Positions 1 to 9,539 of a DNA stretch of 37,500 nt are shown here, in pieces. Made by a program: the position numbers and the translations under genes. Source of the DNA: Chrysomallon squamiferum (lineage: Eukaryota > Mollusca > Gastropoda > Neomphalida > Peltospiridae); assembly GCA_012295275.1 (NCBI GenBank), contig CM022670.1:7591712-7629211 (forward strand), written 5' to 3'. Position 1 is the stretch's first letter, and each line of letters opens with the position of its first letter. A model generated the notes under the pieces. It saw only the letters and a list, made by a program, of their open reading frames with translations, was not told the DNA's origin and searched no databases.

Positions 1-349
1 TAATAGTTTCATTCATTTGGCAGTACTGAATCAAAAATAAACAATAATTTATAAAAGCATAAAACAGCATAAAACAAAAAGAATAAAAAAAAAAATACAA
101 AAATAATAAAATAAAATCACTAAAAATAAAAAAATATATAAATATATATATATATAAAGGAGTGAAATAAAATACAATTTGAAAAATATATGAAATTAAA
201 AATATATGCAGGATGTTCCCTAAAGCAAAAATAAATAAATAAATAAATAAAAATATGAAAAAATAACATTAAAAGAGACTTCTATACATTTTTATAGTAC
301 ACCGTGCATATAATTTATAATGGAACAAAATTTTAAAAATTTGAATTAC
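1..349. other. AT-rich intron and low-complexity DNA
   Basis: Probably the intron downstream of the exon at 350-389. It consists of A-rich runs, short (AT)n and (AAAT)n tracts. I searched the minus strand for the next expected segment, a VLPKFEV-like start of MG3, and did not find it, so the next exon should lie left of the window. Confidence 0.5.
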
Positions 350-389
350 CATATTCTGCTATTGTAAAGATTTGTTCATACGCCACATT
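350..389 (-). CDS. TEP/CD109-like protein, exon encoding end of MG2 (last exon in window)
   Basis: A 40-nt exon preceded by the acceptor ctgtttcag and followed by the donor gtaatt. It starts in phase 0 and ends after one base of the next codon. It encodes NVAYEQIFTIAEY, which matches the conserved YEQxFxVxEYVLPKFEV segment at the MG2-MG3 junction of alpha-2-macroglobulin family proteins. The expected continuation VLPKFEV would start in the next exon, which is outside the window. The exon is very short, but its phase agrees with the upstream exon and its content falls exactly where the family needs it. Confidence 0.85.
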
Positions 390-580
390 CTGAAACAGAA
401 TTTAGTAAATAATTTAAAACTTTTTTGCTATTTCTTTCTGTTTGTTTGTTTCACTGTTGTCTTAGTATTAAATAAGCAAGAACAAAAAATTATACATGTA
501 TGGATGGATGGATGGATGGATGGATATGTAAAGCTATCAAAAATACGTATGAACAGGGTCGTGGATATTAAATGTCATAC
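390..580 (-). other. TEP-like gene intron (191 nt) with (ATGG)n tract
   Basis: Short GT-AG intron containing a small GGAT/ATGG tetranucleotide run around 498-526. No coding signal seen. Confidence 0.7.
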
Positions 581-706
581 CCCAGCAATAACTTTGATTT
601 TCCAGTCGCCCAGGAGAGGCTGATCGCTGAGTTTTAAATGATTTGTATAAACACCGGCTGACGTCTGTACGTCCTTCCACTGTTTTATCTTGTTTGTCTT
701 GCTGTC
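581..706 (-). CDS. TEP/CD109-like protein, MG2 exon
   Basis: A 126-nt exon, 42 codons, phase 0 at both ends, with acceptor atgtttag and donor gtatga. It reads DSKTNKIKQWKDVQTSAG, then VYTNHLKLSDQPLLGDW and KIKVIAG. This is the MG2 pattern of the alpha-2-macroglobulin/CD109/TEP family (D-x-x-x-N-x-I-x-Q-W, a serine/threonine-rich turn, then L-S-x-x-P-x-L-G-x-W-x-I). An internal GT at the Ala-Gly step could be mistaken for a donor, but reading through it gives the uninterrupted family motif, so I treat the whole stretch as one exon. In related proteins this domain forms part of the macroglobulin ring, extracellular or GPI-anchored. Confidence 0.9.
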
Positions 707-764
707 CTAAACATTGTAGAAAGCAATACATAACAACAAAAACAACGATAAAACATTCACTGTC

Positions 765-859
<95 letters not shown>

Positions 860-1175
860 AATTTTTATATATTTTTTTTTTTTATTATTTTTTATTTATT
901 TTTTTTAAATTTTTTTATTTTTATTATTATTACTTTATTTTTTTAAAAATACAAAATATTTATGGTGCTATTTCTTAAATTACAATAGGTATATCTCGTG
1001 TGCAGTACAAAATATCTATTTATTAAAGAAGTCTTGTTAAATTATCTTTTAGCCTGCTTAGAAAAAAGAAAAGATTTTCAAATCCAACAGCTAAAAGTTT
1101 ATTAATTTTATAAGCTACTTCTTTATTCTAATCTCACATCTGCTATAATTTAGAGACAACACGAAGAAAACTTAC
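707..1175 (-). other. TEP-like gene intron (469 nt) with (GA)n array
   Basis: GT-AG intron. It holds a pure (AG)n array at 771-855 and an A/T-rich stretch at 856-960. No further exon is needed, because the flanking exons join in phase 0 and give continuous family sequence. Confidence 0.7.
771..855 (+). repeat. (AG)n microsatellite, about 85 bp
   Basis: Uninterrupted AG dinucleotides inside an intron of the TEP-like gene. Confidence 0.98.
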
Positions 1176-1246
1176 AGTAATTTCAACAGTCATCTTTCCT
1201 TTATAGAGCCGAAGACTGGGATAAATTCCAAATGTTCGAAAATTAA
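1176..1246 (-). CDS. TEP/CD109-like protein, MG2 exon
   Basis: A 71-nt exon with acceptor ttgttgcag and donor gtaag. It completes a split valine codon with the last base of the exon at 1504-1657 and then reads VNFRTFGIYPSLRLYKGKM followed by TVEIT, ending in phase 0. This follows directly on the YKPGQT motif and matches the family strand pattern YKPGQTVxFRxxxxxPxLxxYKG. An alternative 34-nt pseudo-exon at about 1431-1464 was excluded because it would shift the frame. Confidence 0.88.
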
Positions 1247-1300
1247 CTGCAACAAAAAAAAAAAAAAATAAATAAATAAATAAATAAAAATAAATAAAAA

Positions 1301-1340
<40 letters not shown>

Positions 1341-1503
1341 TAATAATTAATATAATAAAATAATAATAATTTAATAAATAAAAAAAAATAAATAAATAAA
1401 AAATAAATAAATAAATAAATGGTAATTACCTGTGCCTATCATGGAGAAACCCTCTCATTTCGCCTAAGGACATTTATAAAATGAATGTTTTGTAGTTACT
1501 CAC
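1247..1503 (-). other. TEP-like gene intron (257 nt), A-rich and (AAT)n
   Basis: GT-AG intron. Poly-A, (AAAT)n and (AAT)n tracts fill about 1252-1420. Confidence 0.7.
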
Positions 1504-1657
1504 CTGTTTGACCTGGTTTGTACATCGCTTTGTCAGTCTGAATAAACAGAGCTACATTTTTACTTTTGAACTCGATGGTTGTCTCATTTGTAAACTTCAG
1601 TCCTCCTGTTCCTGTAACATGCAGCTTGTAGTAACCATAGCTTAGATTAGCCGGTAT
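1504..1657 (-). CDS. TEP/CD109-like protein, exon spanning MG1 end and MG2 start
   Basis: The most diagnostic exon of the window: 154 nt, acceptor tattctag, donor gtgagt, starting in phase 0 and ending after one base. It reads IPANLSYGYYKLHVTGTGG, then LKFTNETTIEFKSKNVAL, then FIQTDKAMYKPGQT. The last segment is the alpha-2-macroglobulin family signature (Q-T-D-K-x-x-Y-K-P-G-Q-T) at the start of MG2; the preceding part is the closing strands of MG1, with one N-glycosylation sequon (NET). Family members (A2M, complement C3/C4/C5, CD109, insect TEPs) are extracellular and act in protease trapping, opsonisation or receptor regulation. The IQTDK and LLGDW wording resembles CD109/TEP rather than complement. 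The thioester, bait and receptor domains lie outside the window, so the sub-family is not settled. Confidence 0.93.
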
Positions 1658-2074
1658 CTAGAATACAGACACACACTCAGATGGATAAACAAACAAACAA
1701 ACAAACACACAAACAAAAAAAAACAAACAAATAAATAAATAAATGAATAAATAAATAAACTTAAAATAAATAAGTCAACAAAAACAAATACATAAATAAA
1801 TGCTCAGAACAAACAAATAAATAATTAATTACTAGAAAAAGAAATGAAATAATTTAGATTATTAAATAAAATTAATAAAAATAAATTATATAAACAAACA
1901 AACAGGAAAACAGTTATATTAGATTGTAACTAAAATAAAACAAAAAAATTAAACAAAATTAAATAAACAAATAAATAATTATTACAAATGAATAATAAAA
2001 ATTTTATATATTTTTTTTTTTTACAGTATATTCAAAAAAAAAAAAAAATATTAAGTAATATTGAAAATGATTAC
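1658..2074 (-). other. TEP-like gene intron (417 nt)
   Basis: GT-AG intron rich in CAAA, AAAT and poly-A tracts. No coding signal. Confidence 0.65.
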
Positions 2075-2100
2075 CTTGAGGTTAATGTTTACTGGATAAC
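2075..2100 (-). CDS. TEP/CD109-like protein, 26-nt micro-exon in MG1
   Basis: Micro-exon with acceptor tttgtttag and donor gtaatc. Two bases complete the glycine codon begun in the exon at 2411-2565, and it then reads YPVNINLK, ending in phase 0 directly before IPANLSYGYY. The joined sequence ...TVTQGYPVNINLKIPANLS matches the usual MG1 pattern of a hydrophobic strand followed by a P-x-x-L-x-x-G-x-Y segment. It is very small for a coding exon but is needed to keep phase and fits both neighbours. Confidence 0.8.
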
Positions 2101-2410
2101 CTAAACAAAGAAACAAACAAACAGAAATTATTATTTTTGCTGACAGGTATGAATATTTTCTTTTTAAAAGACATATAGTAGGTTTAGTGTCCTGTATCAG
2201 AGGTAGACATTCCTTTCAGTATTTTACAGGTAGTTTGAAAATTTTAAATATAATATCCTTTTAAATGAATGAAAATCATTACTATATAAAAATATAATAA
2301 GTATTTAGGTAGATAACTGTATTAGGTAGAAAAAAAGAAGGTAGGTAAGTAGATAGGCAGGTAAAAAGGTTGGCAGGTAGGCTGATAGTCAGACATATAT
2401 TAATTGCTAC
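2101..2410 (-). other. TEP-like gene intron (310 nt)
   Basis: GT-AG intron containing degenerate GGTAGGTA-type repeats at about 2310-2390. No coding signal. Confidence 0.65.
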
Positions 2411-2565
2411 CTTGTGTAACCGTGCTGACAGTCGATGCTACGCTTGTATTAGATTTGAACAGTTCCAACTTCACCGTGACAGGACCAGTAGATTTGAGAA
2501 TGTTTACGTTGACGACAAAATCCAATCCAGGACGAAATGTCTTTGGACACAGCACAATGTAACTG
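2411..2565 (-). CDS. TEP/CD109-like protein, MG1 exon
   Basis: A 155-nt exon with acceptor tgttttacag and donor gtagca. After one base completing an upstream codon it reads SYIVLCPKTFRPGLDFVV, NVNILKSTGPVTVKLELF and KSNTSVASTVSTVTQ, then one base of a glycine codon. The S-Y-I-V-x-x-P-K-x-x-R-P-G-L pattern is the start of the first macroglobulin domain in CD109, TEP and alpha-2-macroglobulin proteins, normally a few residues after the signal peptide. The position usually alanine or valine is cysteine here. One sequon (NTS) is present. The signal peptide must therefore be encoded just upstream. Confidence 0.92.
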
Positions 2566-2728
2566 CTGTAAAACAGAACAATAACATGACAGTACTAAAA
2601 CATCGTCGTCATCATCATCTTTATTTTTATTCTTATTGTTATTATTATTAATAACTGTTGTTAACTGTTCAAGCTGCAGACTTATTAGTCATGGGCTGAA
2701 ACCGAATTTGTTCATACTGGCCTACATG

Positions 2729-2779
<51 letters not shown>

Positions 2780-2794
2780 GTTGTTGTTATTGTT

Positions 2795-2846
<52 letters not shown>

Positions 2847-2959
2847 TTGTTTATTTTATTTCATTAAGATTTTATTTTAATTATTAGTTTTTTTTTGTGT
2901 CAAAGACTGATGATATTGTGTGTTCATATGATAGAAGAAGCATATAAAACATTCCTTAC
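2566..2959 (-). other. TEP-like gene intron with (TTA)n/(TTG)n compound repeat
   Basis: Intron sequence between the MG1 exon and the tentative upstream exon. It holds a compound trinucleotide repeat (TTA at about 2729-2779, TTG at about 2780-2844). Confidence 0.5.
2729..2844 (+). repeat. Compound (TTA)n-(TTG)n microsatellite
   Basis: About 50 bp of TTA units followed by about 65 bp of mainly TTG units. It reads as poly-I or poly-V in one frame but is simple sequence, not a gene. Confidence 0.95.
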
Positions 2960-3013
2960 TTAATAAGAAACTGCAGCACGGTCGATAGCATCACATTACC
3001 TTTGTTATCTGTT
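2960..3013 (-). CDS. Tentative small exon of the TEP-like gene, N-terminal to MG1
   Basis: The donor gtaagg follows CTTATTAA; the two trailing bases join the first base of the 2411-2565 exon to make AAC, giving ...MLSTVLQFLINSYIVLCPK. A possible acceptor (ttatatag) lies at 3014-3015, and from there the exon would also be phase-compatible with the ATG-AG leader exon at 4161-4195, giving MRTDNKGNVMLSTVLQFLIN. Alternatively translation could start at the internal ATG (2989-2991). The hydrophobic stretch LSTVLQFLI is short and has no clear signal-peptidase site, so this may be a chance match in AT-rich DNA. No better signal-peptide exon was found between here and 7.8 kb. Confidence 0.3.
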
Positions 3014-3316
3014 CTATATAAGCCGTAAATAAAGTATGCTATAAACAATTTTTAAAATTTTATTTTAAATTTATTTATTTTTTTTAATTTTAAAAAAAAA
3101 AAAAAATGTATTATAATTGTTTATTTTTTGGCTTAATGATAGAAACGTTATAATAAGATTAATAAAAACCTTTTTAATTTTTAGCAGTAACTGTTCCCAA
3201 ATAAAAGGCAATAACGAATAATGTAAACATGATGTGTGAAAATAAAAAAATATAAATAAAACATAAAACTTGAATTTTTCGAATACATGTGTGACATAAT
3301 ATATTTAATGGTATTT

Positions 3317-3317
<1 letters not shown>

Positions 3318-3394
<77 letters not shown>
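3318..3394 (+). repeat. (AG)n microsatellite, about 77 bp
   Basis: Pure dinucleotide array followed by degenerate AGAAAG sequence. Confidence 0.98.
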
Positions 3395-3398
<4 letters not shown>

Positions 3399-4030
3399 AA
3401 AGAGAGAAAAATATTAATTAAGAGAAATGTTTTCGAAAAATCAAATAAAAGATATCCAAAAAAAAAAAATTAACTAACAGAATAAAAAAATATGTTAAAA
3501 ATATAAAAATTAATGCAATGCAATTTTTTTTCAGTTGTAAAATATAATAATATTACAGAAGACATTATATTCTATGAGAAAACCAAATAAATCCAGAATA
3601 CCAGCATCCGAGATGAACAGATTTTTTTTATGTTTTTGTTTCAGTTGAAGTCAAAAAAAAAAAAAAAAAAAAAAAGAATCATTAAGTGTTTTTTGTCTAA
3701 TAAAACCAAGTATGTCATCGTCTCTTGTATGTGAAAAACACGTACATTTTGACACACGTGTGGGTATTGGGGAAAAAAAAACGCTAAAAATAAATATTTG
3801 ATTTAATCAAACTGTGTTTTTTCAAACTGAATATCAAGTATGTGTATTAAGGTTTAACTACAGATCCTGTTGCAATTATAAAATTTGTACTCTGCCTTCA
3901 GCTTCACATCTCGTTAGTGTTTCTGTTAAAAATGATAAAATACTTTGTGCCTTTTACTTTAACCTAATATCCCCTACTCCAAAACAATTTGAAAGCCGCA
4001 TTATGCATATGTTTATGTCTATATGCGTCT

Positions 4031-4035
<5 letters not shown>

Positions 4036-4122
<87 letters not shown>
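4036..4122 (+). repeat. (TG)n microsatellite, about 87 bp
   Basis: Pure TG/GT array that can be read as alternating C and V residues. Simple sequence, not coding. Confidence 0.98.
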
Positions 4123-4124
<2 letters not shown>

Positions 4125-4160
4125 CCTAACAAATTAAAAGAATATACGTATATACATTAC

Positions 4161-4195
4161 CTCATGGTTGACACAACTTCAACTTGTTTCTCACT
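4161..4195 (-). other. Candidate first exon (leader plus ATG) of the TEP-like gene
   Basis: From the A of an initiator-like TCAGT (complement of 4193-4197) the minus strand runs 30 nt to an ATG (4163-4165) in the context CAACC-ATG-AG, immediately followed by a donor gtaatg. Only ATG plus two bases would be coding. The phase (two bases) is compatible with the tentative exon at 2960-3013 and also with the MG1 exon at 2411-2565. Position, strand and the matching core promoter support it. The lack of a good signal peptide downstream weakens it. Confidence 0.35.
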
Positions 4196-4227
4196 GATCT
4201 TCGTTTCGGCGATTCCATCTTTTTATA
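4193..4227 (-). promoter_or_regulatory. TATA box plus initiator core promoter
   Basis: On the minus strand TATAAAA (4221-4227) begins 32 bp upstream of the A in TCAGT (A at 4195), the standard TATA-to-start spacing with an invertebrate-type initiator. It would drive the TEP-like gene toward the left edge. TATA-like strings are common in AT-rich DNA, but the exact spacing to the initiator and the donor 30 bp further on make this one notable. Confidence 0.45.
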
Positions 4228-4507
4228 AATCCCATCCCGAAAGCGACATCTGTGACGGTGTGAGAAATATGGGCGTATTCCAAGGAACACGATGCCAGAG
4301 CCCAGTGAAGGTGATAATTACCTGTAATTATCAGGTGACAAGTACACGTCATTTGTCTCACAAAATCTACGACGTTGACAAATTTCATATTCACTTAAAT
4401 GACTGGTACTGGGTTCTTTAAAATCTGTTTTTAAATTTTCAAATAACTGTTCTGTTCTCACTCATCACTACATATTTTATCATCTACTTTCGTGTTTTTC
4501 TTTGATT

Positions 4508-4508
<1 letters not shown>

Positions 4509-4543
<35 letters not shown>
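4509..4543 (+). repeat. Poly-T tract, 35 bp
   Basis: Uninterrupted T run followed by further T-rich sequence with G interruptions and short TTG repeats. Confidence 0.95.
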
Positions 4544-4544
<1 letters not shown>

Positions 4545-5081
4545 TTTTTTTTTTGTTTGTTGTTGTTGTTATTTGTTTCTTTTTGTATACCTTTCTTTAA
4601 TGTAGAAATTTTTCATATCTGTTATATATCTTTTAAGAAATTTCTATGGTAATTACACAGCAAGATGGTTTTCAGATTTGTAATTACTATAACTGATAAT
4701 TACCCCAAACCAGTTTTAGTTAATCTCTTATAATGTAGATATCAAATCAAGCAATAAAATAAAATAATAATATAAAAATTATTTTTTAAAAATACAGTAT
4801 ATATATATATTTAAAAATAAAAATAAATACTGTTTAAAACTGTTATTTGTAAATTCGGATTTATTCAAACATGTTTTGGTCAGTTGATAATTTCATTTAA
4901 TATATAATTATATTTTGAAAAAACATTTAATTTTTAAAAGAGAAAGAAGAAGAGAGAGAAATGGAGAGAGATTCATAAAGAAATTATTTATACGGACGGA
5001 GAAAACCAGTGATATTCCTAAGTGCAAAGATACTTTCTGAGTTTGTCTGGGTTTTTTTCATTCCGTGTCGCATATGCAAAG

Positions 5082-5300
5082 GTGAGAACACACTACAATG
5101 ATACAGACAAATTTATGATCTCTTCAGGTGAAAATGTCAGAACACAGCACTTACACAACTGTTACCTGCATGAGATGAAAATACAGCAAATATTTGTTAC
5201 CTACGTAAGGTGAAAACACAGTATAATGATACCAGCATACCTGTTACACATACAAGTGAAAACCTCAAAAGGCAGAAAATACTAATATTCACACGTGAGA
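5082..5300 (+). repeat. Degenerate minisatellite, unit about 35-46 bp
   Basis: Units starting with GTGAAAA/GTGAGAA recur at about 5082, 5128, 5174 (gatgaaaa), 5209 and 5255. Several contain CACAG-TATAATGATAC and CCTGTTACACATAC-like parts. Identity between units is moderate, so this is an old array. Confidence 0.55.
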
Positions 5301-7877
5301 CTACAGTACTTCGGCAGAGACATTATCAGTTTTCAAATAAAAAGGAAACAGATTGTTTACACTTCTACTTTGTATAAACTGAACATTACATTCTTTTCTT
5401 TCAGATGACAGCATTTGCTTATGTTAACCTTTATCTACTAAATGATAAAAAAAAATATATATATATAACAACAACAACAACAATAATAATACCACTATAA
5501 AAAAATAGAAAGATATTAAAGCCATTATCTAAGCATTATTATAATTCTTTGTACAACTGAGGTAAATCTCAACCTATCAGTTCAAGAAATTTTGTGTATG
5601 CATCTACCTATAGACAGGAAGACATCAGGAGTAAAGATCACATGATATACCACACTCTGTGATTGAACTATACCCACCATGTAGCTATGTGTATAATATA
5701 TAGTGTTAACAGTATCTGAAAGAATCCAACTGCATGCCACTGAAAAAGTTAGAATATTTATAATCCATGTATATCATGGGCTTAGTTTAATGTAATATTA
5801 TTAAACACTGAAAAATAAGATAATTGTAACATAATAATGATAAGAAGAAGAAGAAAAAGGAGGAGGACAAGAAATAACATAATAAATAACAAATAACATT
5901 TTTGTTTTAGCTGTTTTTATTATGTGAAACATCAACAAATATAAATGATATTTAACAACAGAACTATATTATGACTAACAAATCTAATTATCTCTCTCAC
6001 ACACACACACCAAAAATAATTACATGGTATATTATATGACAAGAACAAAAATTAATAATAATAAAAATAATAATAGTTATAATAATAATAAAACCAGTTC
6101 AACAAAAAGTCACAAAGTATGAATTTGTTTTTTTGTTTGTTTGTTGTTGTTTTTTTGTGTGTTTTTTTCAAATAATGAATAATTTTCTAACAACTAAAAA
6201 ACTAAATTAGGTAACAAAATCTTCTTTTTTTAATGTTATAGCTCTGTTAACAAAATTATATAGATTTAATAAATAATAATAATAATAACAAAATTAAAAA
6301 ATTAAAAATATTAAATTTATATATGGAGTTATTCGGTTTAGGGTTTTGTCAAACATTATATATTTATCCTTTTTGAATAATCAGTTTACTTTTGTTGTTA
6401 CATTTAAAATCATTTCATACTTCAATCCTGTCATTAATACATTCAAAACTAAGGAGGTGTCAGCATATTAAGCTAATGTAAAACTGATAAACACTGAATA
6501 TAATGACTTTATTTATGCATTACACGTATCTCAATAATCATTATTCCTTTTTATTATTTTTTTTAAGTTGGAAAATCACATAAAAAGTTCATTTCTGGGG
6601 GGTTTTTTTGTTGAGTATTCTAAATAAGAAACTTTCAGCATATGAGTAAATGGTAATGCTGATGTGAAAAATTTCATGCTGCCTCTTCACCCTTACAAAT
6701 ACAAACAACAGTAACAGTAAACAGTATTATATGTATAATACAGACATACACCTCAACAACTTCACCTGAGGTAATAATAATAATACAAGCATACAATAAA
6801 TCAATAATAATATCTGTGTATATCACAGTTAGCTGTAAATACAACTAAACAAAATTATTCAAACACTAAATGAAACCTCCAGTGAAACTGAATGATATAT
6901 TTTACACAGCTATCTCTGTATCAGTATTAATAAATATATTTTCTGAGTTCCACATTCTGATCTGAAACAAAATCTAAATAACATTTTCACGAGGGTTTCT
7001 TTTCGAAACTCTTTGCAGAAAGAGACAATAATGTAACAACAAAAATTTCATTTTGTTTTGCTATGAATTTTGATACCATGGTTTCCATTAATTACTGACA
7101 AAATGTTTGTTTGTTTTTTTGGGGTTTTTTCTTGATTTTTGTTTATACCTTCATCTCCTATTTCTCCATCCTCACACTATTTTTAATGTTTAGTTCAGAC
7201 AATATAACATAAACCAGTAAATAACACACATATAACATAAACACTAACATTAAAACAGTCTATTTCACTTTTTCCATGCCGCTTTCAAACCCTGTTTAAA
7301 CAAATTATAAAGTGAAAACATTGTAATATATATGTCATAGATCAATAATATATGAAACAAGCACCAAAACTTTATGATGATAATCTGCAGTGACAACAGT
7401 TATTAGTTTTCTGTGTCAACAAAACCAGTGATAATGTAAATTATTTAAAATTTTACTAAAATGCACTGCAGCACTATGGGAAAGATTGAGACATTTTTTT
7501 GATATTTTAACATTATTTAACATTTCAGATGGATGTGAATTTAACTAAATATGTTTCGGAAATTACAGTCTTCTAAAAAATTAAATTAATATTTTTTAAA
7601 CGAAATGCATGAAAGAAAAAAATATATAAATAAATTTAAAAAATAAGAAAGAAAACAAACATAGGCTTTAACAGTTAGTTGGTTGTACTGATTTGTTTTT
7701 AGTTTTACTATTAAAATGTTTTATAATAATTATGCCCATTAACAACACAAAATTTGATTGCAGAAGCCAGCCTGCCAGCTAGCCAGTCTGAAATGAAATA
7801 AAATAAAATAAAATAAAATAAATAAAGTTTCTTCTCCTTTGCATGTGTGTTTTAAGTATTAAACACATCTTAAATTT

Positions 7878-8111
7878 TCACTTCTTTTCTTTCTGTGCTG
7901 GACTTTTGAATTCCTTGAGATACATGGCATTGCATGCTGGACAGCACCGGATGTCCATCAGGTGGATAGTTGTCGGGTGGACAGGACATGCAATCCGTAG
8001 TCGGCCTGGAAAAATGTGACCACATGCTCGACACAGAATAGTTTTCACTGGCCGTTCACAAACACAACTCCCGCTTTGATCTGTGTCTGGTTCAAAGTTA
8101 GGAAATGCAAC
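7878..8111 (-). CDS. Small cysteine-rich putative zinc-binding protein, exon 2 (C-terminal 77 residues)
   Basis: A 234-nt terminal exon with acceptor tttttccag, phase 0, ending in TGA. With exon 1 (10590-10634) it gives a 92-residue protein. The order is: an acidic linker (VAFPNFEPDTDQSGS), C31-x-C33, C42-x2-C45-G-H47, then GRLRIACPVH with C57 and H60, LMDIRCCPAC with C71, C72 and C75, and a lysine-rich tail (SPAQKEKK). The spaced CxxC and C/H pairs are what a zinc ribbon or treble clef looks like. I recall a family annotated only as uncharacterised CG13380-like in arthropods with a similar layout, but I cannot confirm this. There is no signal peptide or membrane segment, so it is presumably intracellular. 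Function unknown. Confidence 0.85.
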   Translation of the reverse strand, partial: VAFPNFEPDTDQSGSCVCERPVKTILCRACGHIFPGRLRIACPVHPTTIHLMDIRCCPACNAMYLKEFKSPAQKEKK

Positions 8112-8598
8112 CTGGAAAAACAGGAGAAAGATTATCAGACAGCTGCTGAAGATTACATAGATGATGATGATGATGATACTGATGATAATAACAGAATATC
8201 CATCCTGTCATGTGAAAAGTTTTAATTTCAGGAAATCATTTGTTGGTGTCAAGATTTAGATGGTGTCTTTAAATGAATGGAGAAAAGAAAAAGTAATAAT
8301 GTGATCTTCAAATTAATTATTTGTTATTTCAGATGTTAATTTTACAACTGTATGCTCTGCAAAACAATCTGTTGGTTAAGCCTATACATTTAGTGTAATT
8401 TAAAACCTGTAGATACACATATATATTGAACTAAAAATATATATATATATAAATCTTATACTAAACATTGTAGTAACACATTCAAACTTTTAGCAGTGTA
8501 CAATTTTCATTTATTTGTTAACAGCTTGTATTTCATTTCTGTATAATAAATTGAATAACCATTTTAAATAATAAGTCCAAGATTATCTGATAGATTCC

Positions 8599-8686
8599 GA
8601 GTTCCATGGGACATAACTCTTCACAGCATAAACACACACTCTGAATTCCATGGGATATAACTCTTCACAGCATAAACACATACTCT
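8599..8686 (+). repeat. 44-bp tandem duplication
   Basis: Two adjacent 44-bp units (8599-8642 and 8643-8686), both with TTCCATGGGA and CTCTTCACAGCATAAACACA. They differ at about three positions, which indicates a fairly recent duplication within the intron. Confidence 0.9.
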
Positions 8687-9539
8687 GACAAAATGTCATT
8701 TTGTTTTCCTTCATTATTTTTTCTTCTTACTTTATTTTATTTTTTTAAATGTAAAATACACCCAACATGGAAAATGTATATCAGATGATTATAAATAAAA
8801 TAAAATAGTTGTTCTTCAATTTATTGCATACAGAAAAAAAACACACAAAGAAAATATAACTGATAATATGCAAGAACATTCATATTTACTAATAAATACA
8901 GAGGCAGGGAATCAATTTACAGAATAATAAAATATTGTACACACTAAACATTTAACAGAGAAACACAGATAAACTGAACATGAACATATATTATAGCATT
9001 TTGTTTTTCTGTTATGACATGATAAATTAAATTATGAATAGAGAAGAAAAAAGAGATTATAAAGAAGTATTTAACTTAACATTTTACTTTTTCATTTTAA
9101 ATATTAAATCACTAAATGACTTTTTAACAGTGATAATTATTTCAGTGTAGACTTTCTCTACAAGGAAACTGGAAAGCAAAATCTCATTAATACCTAATAA
9201 CATTTCGATTTAATAAGTGTGTTATTGATAAAACAACATAAATAAATATAACTGTTTCATCATACACAAGATCTTCCAAAACATGGATCTAGCAGAAAGA
9301 ACCAATATTATTTGGAAATGAAGTGTCACTGATCCTTAAATTAATATAAAATAAAAAACCATCTTTATTGAAAATTGCGTTTACATTATTGATTATAATT
9401 TAAAACTGTCATTAAACAGAAACAAAATTACCTGTAATATTAAATGCTCAATGTTGTAACTCACAACTTTAAGATGTGCAAAATATATACACCCACTAGA
9501 GATTATCAATGTGCAAAAATACATTTTCAATAATAAAAA

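Larger units (their letters stand above)
3014..4160 (-). other. Probable first intron or upstream region, simple repeats
   Basis: Contains an (AG)n array (3318-3394), poly-A/T runs and a long (GT)n array (4036-4122). No convincing exon on either strand. Confidence 0.4.
4228..7877. other. Intergenic and probable 3' UTR region between the two minus-strand genes
   Basis: No exon is supported here on either strand. It contains a poly-T tract (4509-4543), a degenerate minisatellite (5082-5300) and A/T-rich unique sequence. Downstream of the stop codon at 7878, minus-strand poly-A signal candidates are ATTAAA (7182-7187) and AATAAA (6508-6513), so the 3' UTR of the 92-residue gene could be 0.7-1.4 kb long. 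Confidence 0.5.

Noticed and set aside
627-643. A GT/AG pair on the minus strand that would split the MG2 exon into two
   Set aside because: The phases do not match if it is spliced out, whereas reading through gives AGVYTNHLKLSDQPLLG, the expected motif.
1431-1464. A 34-nt exon-like segment on the minus strand between an AG and a gtaatt donor
   Set aside because: Including it would shift the frame of the TEP-like transcript, while skipping it gives an exact family match (YKPGQT-VNFR).
2636-2887. Open frame of poly-isoleucine and poly-valine
   Set aside because: It is the (TTA)n/(TTG)n repeat translated.
3814-4137. 107-codon plus-strand frame ending in alternating Cys-Val
   Set aside because: More than a quarter is the (TG)n array and the rest has no family resemblance.
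4164-4421. 85-codon plus-strand frame MVDTTSTCFSLIF... with an apparent signal-like start
   Set aside because: It overlaps the predicted minus-strand core promoter, and its sequence has no domain, cysteine pattern or splice support.
5082-5300. Possible CRISPR-like array
   Set aside because: Repeat units are degenerate and variable in length, and the DNA is eukaryotic; it is a decayed minisatellite.
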